The translations under genes and the position numbers were made by a program. 64,000 nucleotides of DNA from Fimbriimonadaceae bacterium (GTDB lineage Bacteria; Armatimonadota; Fimbriimonadia; Fimbriimonadales; Fimbriimonadaceae): contig JALHNM010000003.1 in NCBI GenBank assembly GCA_022843485.1, forward strand, positions 207,871-271,870, written 5' to 3'. The notes under the pieces were generated by a model. That model did no database searches. It was not told where the DNA came from and worked only from the letters and a program-made list of their open reading frames with translations. This document shows, one piece after another, positions 41,834 through 50,281 of this stretch. Position 1 is the first letter of the stretch, and each line of letters starts with the position of its first letter.

Positions 41834-42966
41834 ATCGCCTCCTCGGGGGTCTCGACACCCAAGCCTCGCAGGCATGCGAACCGCACCCGCGCCGCCGCCC
41901 GCCCGTCGCCGTAGGGGCTGACCGCGTTCGCCATCTCTGCGTACGCGGTTGGGTCGTCGAGAAGCCGCCCCGCCTCGAGGCAGATCGCCTCCCCGTCAGT
42001 CCCGACCAGTTTCGCCGTGCCGGCCGTCACCCCCTCGGGCCGCTCCGTGGTCTCGCGCAGGACTAGGACTGGCCGCCCGAAACTCGGGGCCTCCTCCTGG
42101 ACGCCGCCCGAGTCGGTGAGGATGAGGTGCGAACGCTCCATGAGTCTTACGAAGTCGGCGTAGTCGGGCGGGTCGATGAGCCGGATGCGGTCGTGGCCGT
42201 CGAGCACTCCCTCCAGCGTCGCCCGGACGTTCGGGTTGAGGTGCATCGGGACGACGAGCAGCAGGTCGGGGTGGTCGTTCACGATCCGCAGCACGGCCTC
42301 GGCGATCCGTTGCTGGGGCTCCCCCCAGTTCTCGCGACGGTGGGTCGTCAGGAGCACGACGCGCCCGGTATGGCTCGGGAACCAAGGGTCGCCGGGTTGC
42401 CCTGCGATCGCTCGGACGGCGTCGATCCCCGTGTTCCCAGTGACCCAGATCGAGGCCCCCGGCACGCCCTCCCTGCGGAGGTTGTCGGCCGCCCAGACGG
42501 TGGGCGCGAAGTTCTGGGCCGCGAAGAGCCCGACCGCCCGGCGGTTGTACTCCTCGGGGAACGGGTCCCACACCGTGTCCGTCCTCAGGCCCGCCTCGAT
42601 GTGGGCGAAGGGCAGCCGTCGGTAGAACGAGGCGAGGCCCGCGACGAACGTCGTCGTGGTGTCGCCTTGGGCGAAGACCACGTCCGGGCGGTGCCGCTCG
42701 AACGTCTCGTCGAGCCCCTCGAGCACTCGCGACGTGACCTGGGCGAGCGTTTGGCCGTGCCGCATGACCTCGAGGTCCTCGTCCGCCTTCAGCCCGAACG
42801 CCCCGAGGGCCTGGGCGAGCATCTCCCGGTGCTGGCCCGTCGAGACCAGCACGGTCTCGACCGCCTCGGGGTACCGCCGGAACTCCAGCACGACGGGCGC
42901 GGTCTTGATCGCGTCCGGCCGGGTGCCGACGACGAACAGGGCCTTGGGGCGGGGGTGATGGGGCAT
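41824..42966 (-). CDS. wecB: UDP-N-acetylglucosamine 2-epimerase (non-hydrolysing)
   Basis: Interconverts UDP-GlcNAc and UDP-ManNAc. 380 aa. FVVGTRPDAIKTAPVVLEF at the N-terminus, STGQHREMLAQAL, VFAQGDTTTTFVAGLASF, AHIEAGLRTDTVWDPFPEEYNRR and LTDSGGVQEEAPSFGRPVLVLRETTERPE are the full set of WecB/MnaA motifs. 54 bases after the WecA-like gene in the same operon; together they would start and supply a ManNAc/GlcNAc-containing envelope glycan. Confidence 0.97.
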   Translation of the reverse strand: MPHHPRPKALFVVGTRPDAIKTAPVVLEFRRYPEAVETVLVSTGQHREMLAQALGAFGLKADEDLEVMRHGQTLAQVTSRVLEGLDETFERHRPDVVFAQGDTTTTFVAGLASFYRRLPFAHIEAGLRTDTVWDPFPEEYNRRAVGLFAAQNFAPTVWAADNLRREGVPGASIWVTGNTGIDAVRAIAGQPGDPWFPSHTGRVVLLTTHRRENWGEPQQRIAEAVLRIVNDHPDLLLVVPMHLNPNVRATLEGVLDGHDRIRLIDPPDYADFVRLMERSHLILTDSGGVQEEAPSFGRPVLVLRETTERPEGVTAGTAKLVGTDGEAICLEAGRLLDDPTAYAEMANAVSPYGDGRAAARVRFACLRGLGVETPEEAMWA

Positions 42967-43020
42967 AACGGGTCGCCGCTGGCGATTGTGCCGGATCGGA
43001 GCCGTCCGCGACCGGGGCCG

Positions 43021-44070
43021 CTAGCCTTGGAGGCGGACGATCGTGATGAGGACCCCCGCCATCGCGATGGCCACGATGTAGAGGACCCAGACGGCCTGGC
43101 GCTGGTTGAGGCCCCGCGAGAGGAGGAGGTGGTGGACGTGCCGCTTGTCCGCCTGGGTGAGCGGTTGGCGGCTCAGAAGCCGGCGGACGACCACGACCAT
43201 GGCGTCGATGAGGGGCACGCCGAACACGAGGATCGGGATGAAGAGGGCGAGGGCGGCCGCCGTCTTGAGGGCACCCACGATCGAGAGGCAGGCGAGCAAG
43301 AACCCGAGGGTCTGGGCCCCGCCGGTGCCCATGAAGATCCGGGCCGGGTTGTAGTTGTAGCGAAGGAAACCGACCGACGCCCCCGCGATGGCGGCCGCGA
43401 CCAGCGCGACCCGGGGCTGCCCCTCGTAGGTCGCGATCATGGCGAGAGTCCCGCCCGCGATCCCCGCGATCCCGGCCGTCAGCCCGTCGATCCCGTCGAT
43501 CGTGTCCATCGTCTTCGTGACGACGAAGATGTAGACGGCGGTGATCACCGCGCTCCACGCCCCGAACGCGAGCCACTCGCCGCCGGGGGCGAGGATCGGC
43601 GTCTCGATCCCTTGGATCACGACCCGGCCTGCCTTAGGGCTCGCGGACTGGAACACCTGAACCCCGAAGGCGACCGCGAAGATCGCCGCCGCCTGCCACT
43701 TCGCGGAGAACTCCTTGAGGTCGTCGAGGGCTCCCACCACGACGAGCACGAGCGCCCCGAGCAGCATGCCCACGAGGTAGGGCGGGAACGGCTCCACCGG
43801 GTAGGCGAACGGGAGGACGGCCCCGAGGGCCACCAGGATGCCGCCGAAGATCGCGATCCCTCCCCAGCGAGGGGTCGGCTCGGTATGGACCCGGCGGTCG
43901 TCGCGGTTCGGGTCGTCGACCGCCCCGCGCTGCACGGCCCAGTTGCGCACGAACGGCGTCAGGACGACCGTTGCGACCAGGGCGACGAGGAGCGCGAGCA
44001 GGGGGTAGCGGAACCCGGCGAGCGGGTCCGGCCGGTCGATGTCCGCGAGCAAGGGCGTGAGCCAGGTCAC
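43021..44070 (-). CDS. undecaprenyl-phosphate GlcNAc-1-phosphate transferase, WecA/TagO type
   Basis: 349-aa membrane enzyme of the MraY-like family, about ten helices. GALDDLKEFSAKWQ (Asp-Asp), KTMDTIDGIDGLTAGIAG (catalytic Asp region), RIFMGTGGAQTLGFLLA and DKRHVHHLLLSRG (cytoplasmic His-rich loop) match WecA/TagO rather than MraY. It would load GlcNAc-1-P onto undecaprenyl phosphate. GTG start directly abuts the TAG of the dCMP deaminase gene. Target polymer unknown; no polymerase or flippase is in the window. Confidence 0.93.
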   Translation of the reverse strand: MTWLTPLLADIDRPDPLAGFRYPLLALLVALVATVVLTPFVRNWAVQRGAVDDPNRDDRRVHTEPTPRWGGIAIFGGILVALGAVLPFAYPVEPFPPYLVGMLLGALVLVVVGALDDLKEFSAKWQAAAIFAVAFGVQVFQSASPKAGRVVIQGIETPILAPGGEWLAFGAWSAVITAVYIFVVTKTMDTIDGIDGLTAGIAGIAGGTLAMIATYEGQPRVALVAAAIAGASVGFLRYNYNPARIFMGTGGAQTLGFLLACLSIVGALKTAAALALFIPILVFGVPLIDAMVVVVRRLLSRQPLTQADKRHVHHLLLSRGLNQRQAVWVLYIVAIAMAGVLITIVRLQG

Positions 44071-44544
44071 CTAGGCGAGCTCCACTTCTTCCAGACGGCC
44101 GTCGACGTACCGGAACACCTGCGTCCCGGCGTGCCCGAACAGCTCGAGCGAGAACGGGTCCGGGTAGTCGCCCTCGTAGACCACCCGCACGATCCCCGCG
44201 TTGATGATCATCTTGGCGCAGGTGTTGCAGGGTTGGCACGTCACGTACATCGACGAACCTTCGCAGGGCACGCCGATCATGGCCGCTTGGAGGAGGGCAT
44301 TCTGTTCGGCGTGGAGGCTCCGGATGCAGTGCCCAGCCCTCATACACCCCCCCGGCCAGTCTGTCTCGGGCCCGCCCTCGGGGCAATGGGGCAGGCCCCG
44401 GGGGGCGCCGTTGTAGCCGGTGGCGAGGATGCGCCGGTCGCGGACGATGACGGCCCCGACGCTCCGACGGGGGCAGGTCGCCCTCGTCTTCACGAGGTGG
44501 GCGATCTGGATGAAGTAGGTGTCCCAGCTCGGCCGGTCGAGCAC
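44071..44544 (-). CDS. deoxycytidylate (dCMP) deaminase
   Basis: Converts dCMP to dUMP for thymidylate synthesis. DRPSWDTYFIQIAHLV at the N-terminus, RRSVGAVIVRDRRILATGYNG, a zinc-site SLHAEQNALL (His-Ala-Glu) and VTCQPCNTCAKMIINAGI (PCxxC) define the family (ComEB/Dcd-type). The frame is open to 44586, but CATAAT sits 7 bases before GTG 44544 and family members begin near the same Trp-Asp, so I use that start (157 aa). Leads the envelope operon. Confidence 0.92.
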   Translation of the reverse strand: MLDRPSWDTYFIQIAHLVKTRATCPRRSVGAVIVRDRRILATGYNGAPRGLPHCPEGGPETDWPGGCMRAGHCIRSLHAEQNALLQAAMIGVPCEGSSMYVTCQPCNTCAKMIINAGIVRVVYEGDYPDPFSLELFGHAGTQVFRYVDGRLEEVELA

Positions 44545-44551
44545 AGGGAGG

Positions 44552-44557
44552 ATTATG
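44552..44557 (-). promoter_or_regulatory. -10 box (CATAAT) of dCMP deaminase-wec operon
   Basis: CATAAT on the minus strand ends 7 bases before the preferred GTG start at 44544, implying a leaderless operon transcript. It decides the start codon: it lies inside the longer open frame. Confidence 0.5.
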
Positions 44558-44716
44558 GGGGGCGACACTCGCGGGCCACCGGGCAACCCGCACTCTTGCC
44601 GGGCTCGAACGCTTTTTTCGCCGTCATGCGTGAAATCTGGACAGGACCCGGTGCATACTGTTTTCGGCTCGGCCTAGGTCCCTGCCTGAGGGCTCGGGTC
44701 GTCCTGTGAGAGCGCT

Positions 44717-47344
44717 ATGAACCCCATCATCGCAGCAATGCTCGTCCTCGGCCCCACGGGCTCGGTGGACGTCAAAGTCGAACGGGCCGCCGGTTGGGCG
44801 AGCCTCAACCTCAACGGCACGTCTTTCCACCGCACCCGCAACGAGGTCACCGGCCTCGCTGTGACCGGCATGCCCGGGACGACGATCAAGGTCGTCACCT
44901 GGGACGAAGTCCGCGGTGGCGAGCGACAGCCCTACTTCGCCGTGAGCTTGGACGGGACCGCCGTCCAGCGTGTGGCCGAGACGAGCAACACGATCCGGAC
45001 GATCTACGGTGCGTACGACCCGCTCGAGTCGACCCTCCCGCTCGACGCCCGCCTCAAGGCCGACACCACGACGAACACGTACGTCGTCCAGTTCAAGGGC
45101 CAGGCTCTGAACCAGTTCCGCCAGGCGCTCGTGGACGCTGGGGCCAGGATCCTCAACTACCTCCCCGACAACGCTTACGTCGTGATCCTTCCCCAGGGCG
45201 AGGCCTCGACCGTCGAGGCGATGCCGTTCGTCCGTTCGGTCAGCAAGCTGGACCCGGGCGTGAAGATGGGGCCTGAGCTTCAGCGTCAAGCCCTCAGCGC
45301 GACCGCGCCGCGGCAGACCTACGATATCAGCGTCGGCGGCGACGACGTCGCCCTCAAGCAGGCTGTGATCGCCCAGCTGAAGCTGGCCGGCGCCGAGATC
45401 GTCGCCGCTCCGGACCGGGGTCAGATGGTCGAGGCCGTCCTGACGCCGGCCCAGGTCCTCTCGGTGGCCAAGATCGACGGCGTGATGTTCCTTGTGCCGC
45501 AGGGCAAGCTGGAGCAGGACATGGACAACGTCCGCGTCATCGCCGGTAGCAACTACGTCGAGACCGTCGCCGGCTACCAGGGCCAGGGCGTCAACGCCCA
45601 GGTCATCGACTTCGGCCTCCAGTCGAACCCGATGCACGTCGACTACGCCGGCCGCATCACGGTCCGCGGCGGCAGCGGGAACGACGCCCACGGCACCTCG
45701 TGCGCCGGCATCGTCTACGGCAACGGCACGGGCAACGCGACCGGTAAGGGCATGATGCCGCTCGCGAACGGCGTGTTCTACGGCCCGTACAGCACGGGCT
45801 GGTCCGGCGCCTTCCGGCTCCAGATCACCGAGCAGACCGTCAACCAGTTCCAGTGCGTCATCGAGTCGAACTCCTGGGGCAACCCGCGGAACTGGGCCTA
45901 CGACTCGATCTCGAGCTACATGGACGAGATCGTCTACAAAACCGACCTCGCCCTCCTCCAGTCGATGTCGAACGCGGGCAGCACCCAGGGGCGGCCGCAG
46001 GTTTGGGGCAAGAACATCATCGGCATCGGCGCCGTGAACCACTTCAACAACCAGAACACGGGCGACGACCGCTGGAGCACCGGCGCGACGATCGGCCCGG
46101 CCCCGGACGGTCGCATCAAGCCGGACATGCTGTTCTACTACGACAGCATCTTCTGCCCGAACGCTGGCTCGTCGACCGCGTACACGTCGAGCTTCGGCGG
46201 CACGAGCGCCGCCACCCCGATGAGCGCGGGCGCCTTCGGCATCGGGTTCCAGATGTGGCACGACGGCATCTTCGGGAACACGAACCTCGGTTCGACCGTG
46301 TTCGCGAACCGCATGAAGAGCGCCACGAGCCGCGCCCTCATGATCGCCACCGCGACCATGTACCCGAACACCCAGCTCGACATCGAGCGCCGGGTGCAGG
46401 GCTGGGGCCGACCGGACCTCCGCAACCTCTACGACTCGCGCAACCAGGTGTTCGTGGTCGACGAGTCGGACTTGCTCCAGCAGCTCGAGACCAAGACTTA
46501 CGTGCTGAACGTCGGCGCGGGAACCCCCGCCTTCAAAGCCTCGATGGTCTACACGGACTACTGGGCCGCTGCCTTCAGCAACCCGAACCGCATCAACAAC
46601 CTCAGCATGAAGGTCACCGACCCGAACGGCGTGGTCTACTGGGCCAACAACGGGATGGGCGGTAACGGCACGGGCAACAACAACGACCTCTCGAACTGGA
46701 CCCTCTCCGGCGGGGCCCCGGAGACGCTCAACACGACGCAGAACGTGTTCGTGGAGAACCCGTCTGCGGGTAAGTGGACGATCGAGATCAAGGCGGAGGC
46801 CCTTCCGCAGGACGGTCACCCGGAGACGGCGGGCGTCATCGACCAGGGCTTCGGCCTCGCGGTCAGCGGCGTGCAGGCGCAGGTGCCGACCTCGGCCATC
46901 GCGGCCTGGAAGCCCGGCGCGCTCATCTCGGGCGGCGTCGCCGAAGCGCTGAAGAGCGACCAGAGCGTCGTGCTCTGCGGAGCCCCGCTCGCGGTCGGCG
47001 GCGGCGGCATCGTCGAGAGCGGCGTGTCGAGCACCCACAACGTGCCCTTCACGAACCTCGGCGGGCTGACCGTGGTGGCGGAGACGGAATCGACGATCGC
47101 GAGCACGCCGATCGAGATCCAGATATTCAACACCGTGACCAACAGCTGGGAGGTCTTCGCGGTCGGTAACGCGGGCGCCGGGAAGTCCCGACGCACCGCC
47201 ACCCCGACGGGCGACCTCAGCCGGTTCCTCAACGGGAACCAGATGCGCGTCGCGGTCGTGTTCAAGCGGAACACCTCGCTCCCGGCCCAGAGCGCCTGGC
47301 GCAACCGCATCGACCACGTCCGCCTCTTCGTGAACCCGCTCTAA
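44717..47344 (+). CDS. secreted S8 (subtilisin-like) serine protease
   Basis: 875 aa. A short hydrophobic start (MNPIIAAMLVLG) is probably part of an export signal, although it is weak. Residues about 110-260 look like an inhibitor-I9-type propeptide. Catalytic triad: Asp298 in VIDFGLQS (Phe replaces the usual Ser/Thr), His325 in NDAHGTSCAGI and Ser497 in FGGTSAATPMSAG; oxyanion Asn in ESNSWGNP. After about 590 come beta-sandwich regions resembling P/C-terminal domains (VFVENPSAGKWTIEI) and a final domain with FVNPL end. No SD is obvious; a CATACT box lies at 44651. Strong hairpin follows the stop. Confidence 0.92.
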   Translation: MNPIIAAMLVLGPTGSVDVKVERAAGWASLNLNGTSFHRTRNEVTGLAVTGMPGTTIKVVTWDEVRGGERQPYFAVSLDGTAVQRVAETSNTIRTIYGAYDPLESTLPLDARLKADTTTNTYVVQFKGQALNQFRQALVDAGARILNYLPDNAYVVILPQGEASTVEAMPFVRSVSKLDPGVKMGPELQRQALSATAPRQTYDISVGGDDVALKQAVIAQLKLAGAEIVAAPDRGQMVEAVLTPAQVLSVAKIDGVMFLVPQGKLEQDMDNVRVIAGSNYVETVAGYQGQGVNAQVIDFGLQSNPMHVDYAGRITVRGGSGNDAHGTSCAGIVYGNGTGNATGKGMMPLANGVFYGPYSTGWSGAFRLQITEQTVNQFQCVIESNSWGNPRNWAYDSISSYMDEIVYKTDLALLQSMSNAGSTQGRPQVWGKNIIGIGAVNHFNNQNTGDDRWSTGATIGPAPDGRIKPDMLFYYDSIFCPNAGSSTAYTSSFGGTSAATPMSAGAFGIGFQMWHDGIFGNTNLGSTVFANRMKSATSRALMIATATMYPNTQLDIERRVQGWGRPDLRNLYDSRNQVFVVDESDLLQQLETKTYVLNVGAGTPAFKASMVYTDYWAAAFSNPNRINNLSMKVTDPNGVVYWANNGMGGNGTGNNNDLSNWTLSGGAPETLNTTQNVFVENPSAGKWTIEIKAEALPQDGHPETAGVIDQGFGLAVSGVQAQVPTSAIAAWKPGALISGGVAEALKSDQSVVLCGAPLAVGGGGIVESGVSSTHNVPFTNLGGLTVVAETESTIASTPIEIQIFNTVTNSWEVFAVGNAGAGKSRRTATPTGDLSRFLNGNQMRVAVVFKRNTSLPAQSAWRNRIDHVRLFVNPL

Positions 47345-47367
47345 GCAGGTCCGCGAACCCGACCCAA

Positions 47368-47399
47368 GGACGGCCCGGGCCCCAGTGCCCGGGCCGTCC
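47368..47399 (+). terminator. hairpin terminator after the S8 protease
   Basis: Perfect 13-bp stem (GGACGGCCCGGGC with GCCCGGGCCGTCC) and 6-base loop, 23 bases past the stop codon. No T-run follows, so it may act by stalling, by a Rho-type route, or as a 3' stabiliser. Confidence 0.55.
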
Positions 47400-47414
47400 G
47401 CGTTCCGGGCCCTT

Positions 47415-47420
47415 CATAAT
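47415..47420 (+). promoter_or_regulatory. -10 box (CATAAT) of lipoprotein cyclophilin gene
   Basis: CATAAT ends 9 bases before the ATG at 47430 and just after the terminator hairpin. No SD in between. Confidence 0.45.
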
Positions 47421-47429
47421 CGGGGCACG

Positions 47430-48140
47430 ATGCGACCGAAACCCCTGATCGCCCTCACCGCGCTCCTCGCACTCGCCGCCGTCCTGGCCGGGTGCACCCC
47501 GACCCCCGAGGCCCAAACGGGAAGCACCACCACCGGCAGCGCGACCACGAGCGGCACCACCTCCGAGACCCCAGCGACGACGCCCGAGCCGGAGAAGCCC
47601 CCTGTCACCTTCGCCACCGAGCCGAAGGAGGGAGAGGAGGTCGCCGTCCTCGAGACGAGCAAGGGCCAGATCGTCCTGATGTTCTATCCCGAGGTGGCCC
47701 CGAAGCACGTCGAGAGCTTCAAGAAGCTGGTGAAGGACGGGTTCTATAACGGCACCCGATTCCACCGCTGCATCCCGGGGTTCATGATCCAGGGCGGGGA
47801 CCCGAACTCGAAGGACCTCAAGAAAGCCGCCGAATGGGGCCAGGGCGGGCCCGACTTCAGCCTCGCAGCCGAGTTCAACGAACTGAAGCACACGCGCGGC
47901 GTCCTCTCGATGGCCCGCTCGGCCGACCCCAACTCGGCGGGCAGCCAGTTCTTCGTCATGCACGCCGACAACAGCGGGCTCGACGGCCAGTACACCGGCT
48001 TCGGCCGGGCCGTCAAGGGCCTCGAGGTCGTCGACGAGATCGTCAAGACCGGGAGCCCGGACCCCAGCCAGAACGGGGCCGTGAACCCGGAGAAGGCCGT
48101 AGTCCTCAAGACTGCGCGCCTCGCGACGTGGCCGCTCTGA
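47430..48140 (+). CDS. lipoprotein peptidyl-prolyl cis-trans isomerase (cyclophilin)
   Basis: 236 aa. Signal peptide with lipobox LAGC (Cys about residue 23) followed by a Thr/Ser/Pro-rich linker and one cyclophilin domain (residues about 70-232). FYNGTRFHRCIPGFMIQGGDP carries the catalytic Arg and Phe/Gln positions, GVLSMARSADPNSAGSQFFV the second active-site cluster. It would be anchored in a membrane facing the periplasm and help fold exported proteins. Its paralogue follows 62 bases on, suggesting tandem duplication. Confidence 0.95.
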   Translation: MRPKPLIALTALLALAAVLAGCTPTPEAQTGSTTTGSATTSGTTSETPATTPEPEKPPVTFATEPKEGEEVAVLETSKGQIVLMFYPEVAPKHVESFKKLVKDGFYNGTRFHRCIPGFMIQGGDPNSKDLKKAAEWGQGGPDFSLAAEFNELKHTRGVLSMARSADPNSAGSQFFVMHADNSGLDGQYTGFGRAVKGLEVVDEIVKTGSPDPSQNGAVNPEKAVVLKTARLATWPL

Positions 48141-48159
48141 GCCCCGCGTGAGCCCGCCG

Positions 48160-48185
48160 CAGCCCCCTCGGCGACGAGGGGGCTG
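48160..48185 (+). terminator. hairpin between the two cyclophilin genes
   Basis: 11-bp perfect stem (CAGCCCCCTCG with CGAGGGGGCTG, loop GCGA) starting 19 bases after the first cyclophilin stop. No T-run. The start at GTG 48185 would lie on it, another reason to prefer the ATG at 48203. Confidence 0.5.
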
Positions 48186-48188
48186 TGG

Positions 48189-48194
48189 CATACT
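48189..48194 (+). promoter_or_regulatory. -10 box (CATACT) of second cyclophilin gene
   Basis: CATACT ends 8 bases before the ATG at 48203, directly after the intergenic hairpin; no SD. Confidence 0.42.
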
Positions 48195-48202
48195 CGGCGT
48201 CG

Positions 48203-48841
48203 ATGCTCCAAGCCCTCCTGCCGCTCACCGCAGCCCTGTCGACGGGCCTGACCGCACCCCTGAACGCCATGACTCAAGACACCCCCACGCTCGGCCCGAC
48301 CGCCGCTCCCGGAGCGACCGCCCCCAAGACCGGGGACGAGGTCGCCGTCCTGACGACCAGCGTCGGCCGCGTCGTCGTCGCCTTCCGCACGGACAAGGCG
48401 CCGAACCACGTCAAGAACTTCTCCGAGCTCGCGAAGAAGGGCTTCTACGACGGCACCCGCTTCCACCGGTGTATCCCCGGCTTCATGGTCCAGGGCGGCG
48501 ACCCGAACTCGAAGGATCTCGCTCAGGCGGGCGCATGGGGCACGGGCGGGCCCGGCTACATGATCGAGGCCGAGTTCAACGACCTCAAGCACACCCGCGG
48601 GATCCTCTCGATGGCCCGATCCAGCAACCCCGACTCGGCCGGGAGCCAGTTCTTCCTGATGGTCGCCGAGGCCCCGTCGCTCGACCGACAGTACTCGGCG
48701 TTCGGCATCGTGATCGAGGGTATGGACGTGGTCGATAAGATCGTCGCCACCGGCCAGCGCGAAGGCAACGGCAAGGTCGAGCCCGAGAAGGCCGTCGTGC
48801 TCCAGAAGGTCGAGATCAAGACCTGGCCTCTCGAGGGCTGA
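48203..48841 (+). CDS. exported peptidyl-prolyl cis-trans isomerase (cyclophilin)
   Basis: 212 aa. Hydrophobic leader (LQALLPLTAALSTGLTAPLNA) looks like a Sec signal without a lipobox, followed by a Pro/Thr linker and a cyclophilin domain with FYDGTRFHRCIPGFMVQGGDP and GILSMARSSNPDSAGSQFFL. It is closely similar to the preceding lipoprotein form, so the pair is a tandem duplication with divergent anchoring: one lipid-anchored, one probably soluble in the periplasm. Followed by a terminator and glpX. Confidence 0.93.
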   Translation: MLQALLPLTAALSTGLTAPLNAMTQDTPTLGPTAAPGATAPKTGDEVAVLTTSVGRVVVAFRTDKAPNHVKNFSELAKKGFYDGTRFHRCIPGFMVQGGDPNSKDLAQAGAWGTGGPGYMIEAEFNDLKHTRGILSMARSSNPDSAGSQFFLMVAEAPSLDRQYSAFGIVIEGMDVVDKIVATGQREGNGKVEPEKAVVLQKVEIKTWPLEG

Positions 48842-48858
48842 TCCCGAGCCCCTCACGG

Positions 48859-48886
48859 ACGCCCGGCCGAGACTTTGGCCGGGCGT
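48859..48886 (+). terminator. terminator hairpin after cyclophilin pair
   Basis: 10-bp stem ACGCCCGGCC/GGCCGGGCGT with an 8-base loop, followed by TCTCTCGT. Lies between the cyclophilin stop and the glpX promoter. Confidence 0.6.
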
Positions 48887-48893
48887 TCTCTCG

Positions 48894-48911
48894 TATACTG
48901 ACCGGCAGGAG
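48894..48911 (+). promoter_or_regulatory. -10 box and ribosome site of glpX
   Basis: TATACT (48894-48899) is followed by AGGAG (48907-48911) 6 bases before the GTG start at 48918. This is a leadered gene with a proper Shine-Dalgarno, in contrast to its leaderless neighbours. Confidence 0.6.
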
Positions 48912-48917
48912 ATCAAC

Positions 48918-49874
48918 GTGGATCGCTACAAGCACATCGACTTTCTGAGGGTCACGGAAGAAGCGGCACTGGCCGCCTCGAAATGGGTCGGGAAGGGCAA
49001 GCGGGACGAGGCTGACGACGCCGCGTGCCAGGCCATGCGGGCCACGCTCAACGCCATGGAGATGTGCGCCACGATCGTGATCGGCGAGGGCGAGCGCGAC
49101 GAGGCCCCGATGCTTTACATCGGCGAGAAGCTCGGCCAAGGCGACGGGCCCGAGGTCCAGATCGCTGTCGACCCGCTCGAGGGGACGAACCTCTGCGCCA
49201 ACGGCACCCCCAACGCGATCAGTGTCCTGGCCGCCGCCGTCGAGGGCGACGGCTTCCTCATGCACGCCCCCGACACGTACATGGACAAACTCGTCGTCGG
49301 CAAGGAGTGCGCCGGGGTGGTCGATATCACCCTCCCGCCCCGGGTCAACGTGCGGCTCATGGCCAAGGCGCTCGGCAAAGACGTGGACGAGATGATCATC
49401 GGTATCCTCGACCGCCCTCGCCACGCTGACCTCATCGGCGAGCTCCGGGAGACCGGGTGCCGCGTTCACCTCGTGCCGGACGGCGACCTTTCGGTGGCGA
49501 TCGCCGCCCTCGACCCGGACACCGGGGTCGACGGGCTCATGGGGATCGGCGGGGCCCCCGAGGGCGTCCTGACCGCCGTGGCCGTCCTCTGCACCGGCGG
49601 GGAGATGCAGGCCCGGCTCAAGTTCCGCAACGACGACGAGAAAGAGCGGGCGAAGACCATGATGACGGGCGACGTGGAGCGGGTCTTGACCACCGCCGAC
49701 CTCGCCCAGGGCAACGTCGTCTTCTCGGCCACCGGCATCACGAGCGGCGATCTGCTGAAAGGCGTCCGCTACAAGAGGGGCTACGCCCTCACCGAGTCGA
49801 TCATGATGCGCAGCGAGACCCGCCAGATCCGTCGGATCGAAACGATCCACATGGCCGACGGGGCCGAACACTAG
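48918..49874 (+). CDS. glpX: class II fructose-1,6-bisphosphatase
   Basis: Gluconeogenic phosphatase, 318 aa. IGEGERDEAPMLYIGEKLG (residues about 55-73) and VDPLEGTNLCANGTPNAIS with the DPLEGT metal/substrate motif define GlpX; GGAPEGVLTAVAVLCTGGEMQ and TGITSGDLLKGVRY follow. GTG start with AGGAG ribosome site. No class I FBPase is in the window. Stop overlaps the convergent small membrane gene by 4 bases. Confidence 0.97.
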   Translation: MDRYKHIDFLRVTEEAALAASKWVGKGKRDEADDAACQAMRATLNAMEMCATIVIGEGERDEAPMLYIGEKLGQGDGPEVQIAVDPLEGTNLCANGTPNAISVLAAAVEGDGFLMHAPDTYMDKLVVGKECAGVVDITLPPRVNVRLMAKALGKDVDEMIIGILDRPRHADLIGELRETGCRVHLVPDGDLSVAIAALDPDTGVDGLMGIGGAPEGVLTAVAVLCTGGEMQARLKFRNDDEKERAKTMMTGDVERVLTTADLAQGNVVFSATGITSGDLLKGVRYKRGYALTESIMMRSETRQIRRIETIHMADGAEH

Positions 49875-50281
49875 GTACGGCGACGGGTCAGAATCAGGGC
49901 CCCCAGCCCGGCGAAGATCGCGACGCCGGAGCCCAACCGGGTGTAGAGCGAGACCGTGTCGACCGTGCGCATCTGCAGCGGGTAGGCGCCCTTCTCGCGC
50001 AGGTAGCCGTCGTCGAGGTACTTGACCCCCTCCGGCGTCTCACCGGGGAGGATCGCCTTTGGGTCGTCGACGACGTACACCTGGGGCGTCCCGATGGGCT
50101 CGCCGACCTCGCCGAACAGTTCGGCCTGGGGCGTGCGCTTCACGAGCTGGTAAGTCCCGGACCGCGCCGTCAGCTGGCCGACCACGACGATCGAGCCGAT
50201 GAAGGCGGTCGCCCCGAGGACGACCGCCACCCATCCCAAGCCGCGGGCCCACTTGGCCCAGGGCTTAGCCGGTCTGGCCAT
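49871..50281 (-). CDS. hypothetical membrane protein
   Basis: 136 aa. One helix near the N-terminus (WVAVVLGATAFIGSIVVV) and one at the C-terminus (GSGVAIFAGLGALIL) followed by an Arg-rich tail (TRRRT), with an extracytoplasmic middle of about 75 residues. No family recognised. ATG lies 17 bases inside the end of the yceI gene, so the two are co-translated; a partner role for the YceI protein is possible but not shown. Confidence 0.7.
   Translation of the reverse strand: MARPAKPWAKWARGLGWVAVVLGATAFIGSIVVVGQLTARSGTYQLVKRTPQAELFGEVGEPIGTPQVYVVDDPKAILPGETPEGVKYLDDGYLREKGAYPLQMRTVDTVSLYTRLGSGVAIFAGLGALILTRRRT

Noticed and set aside
42127..47317. Large antisense frames over the wec operon (860 codons) and the S8 protease (897 codons)
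   Set aside because: Highly charged repetitive translations with no start context or motifs; the opposite-strand genes are well supported.
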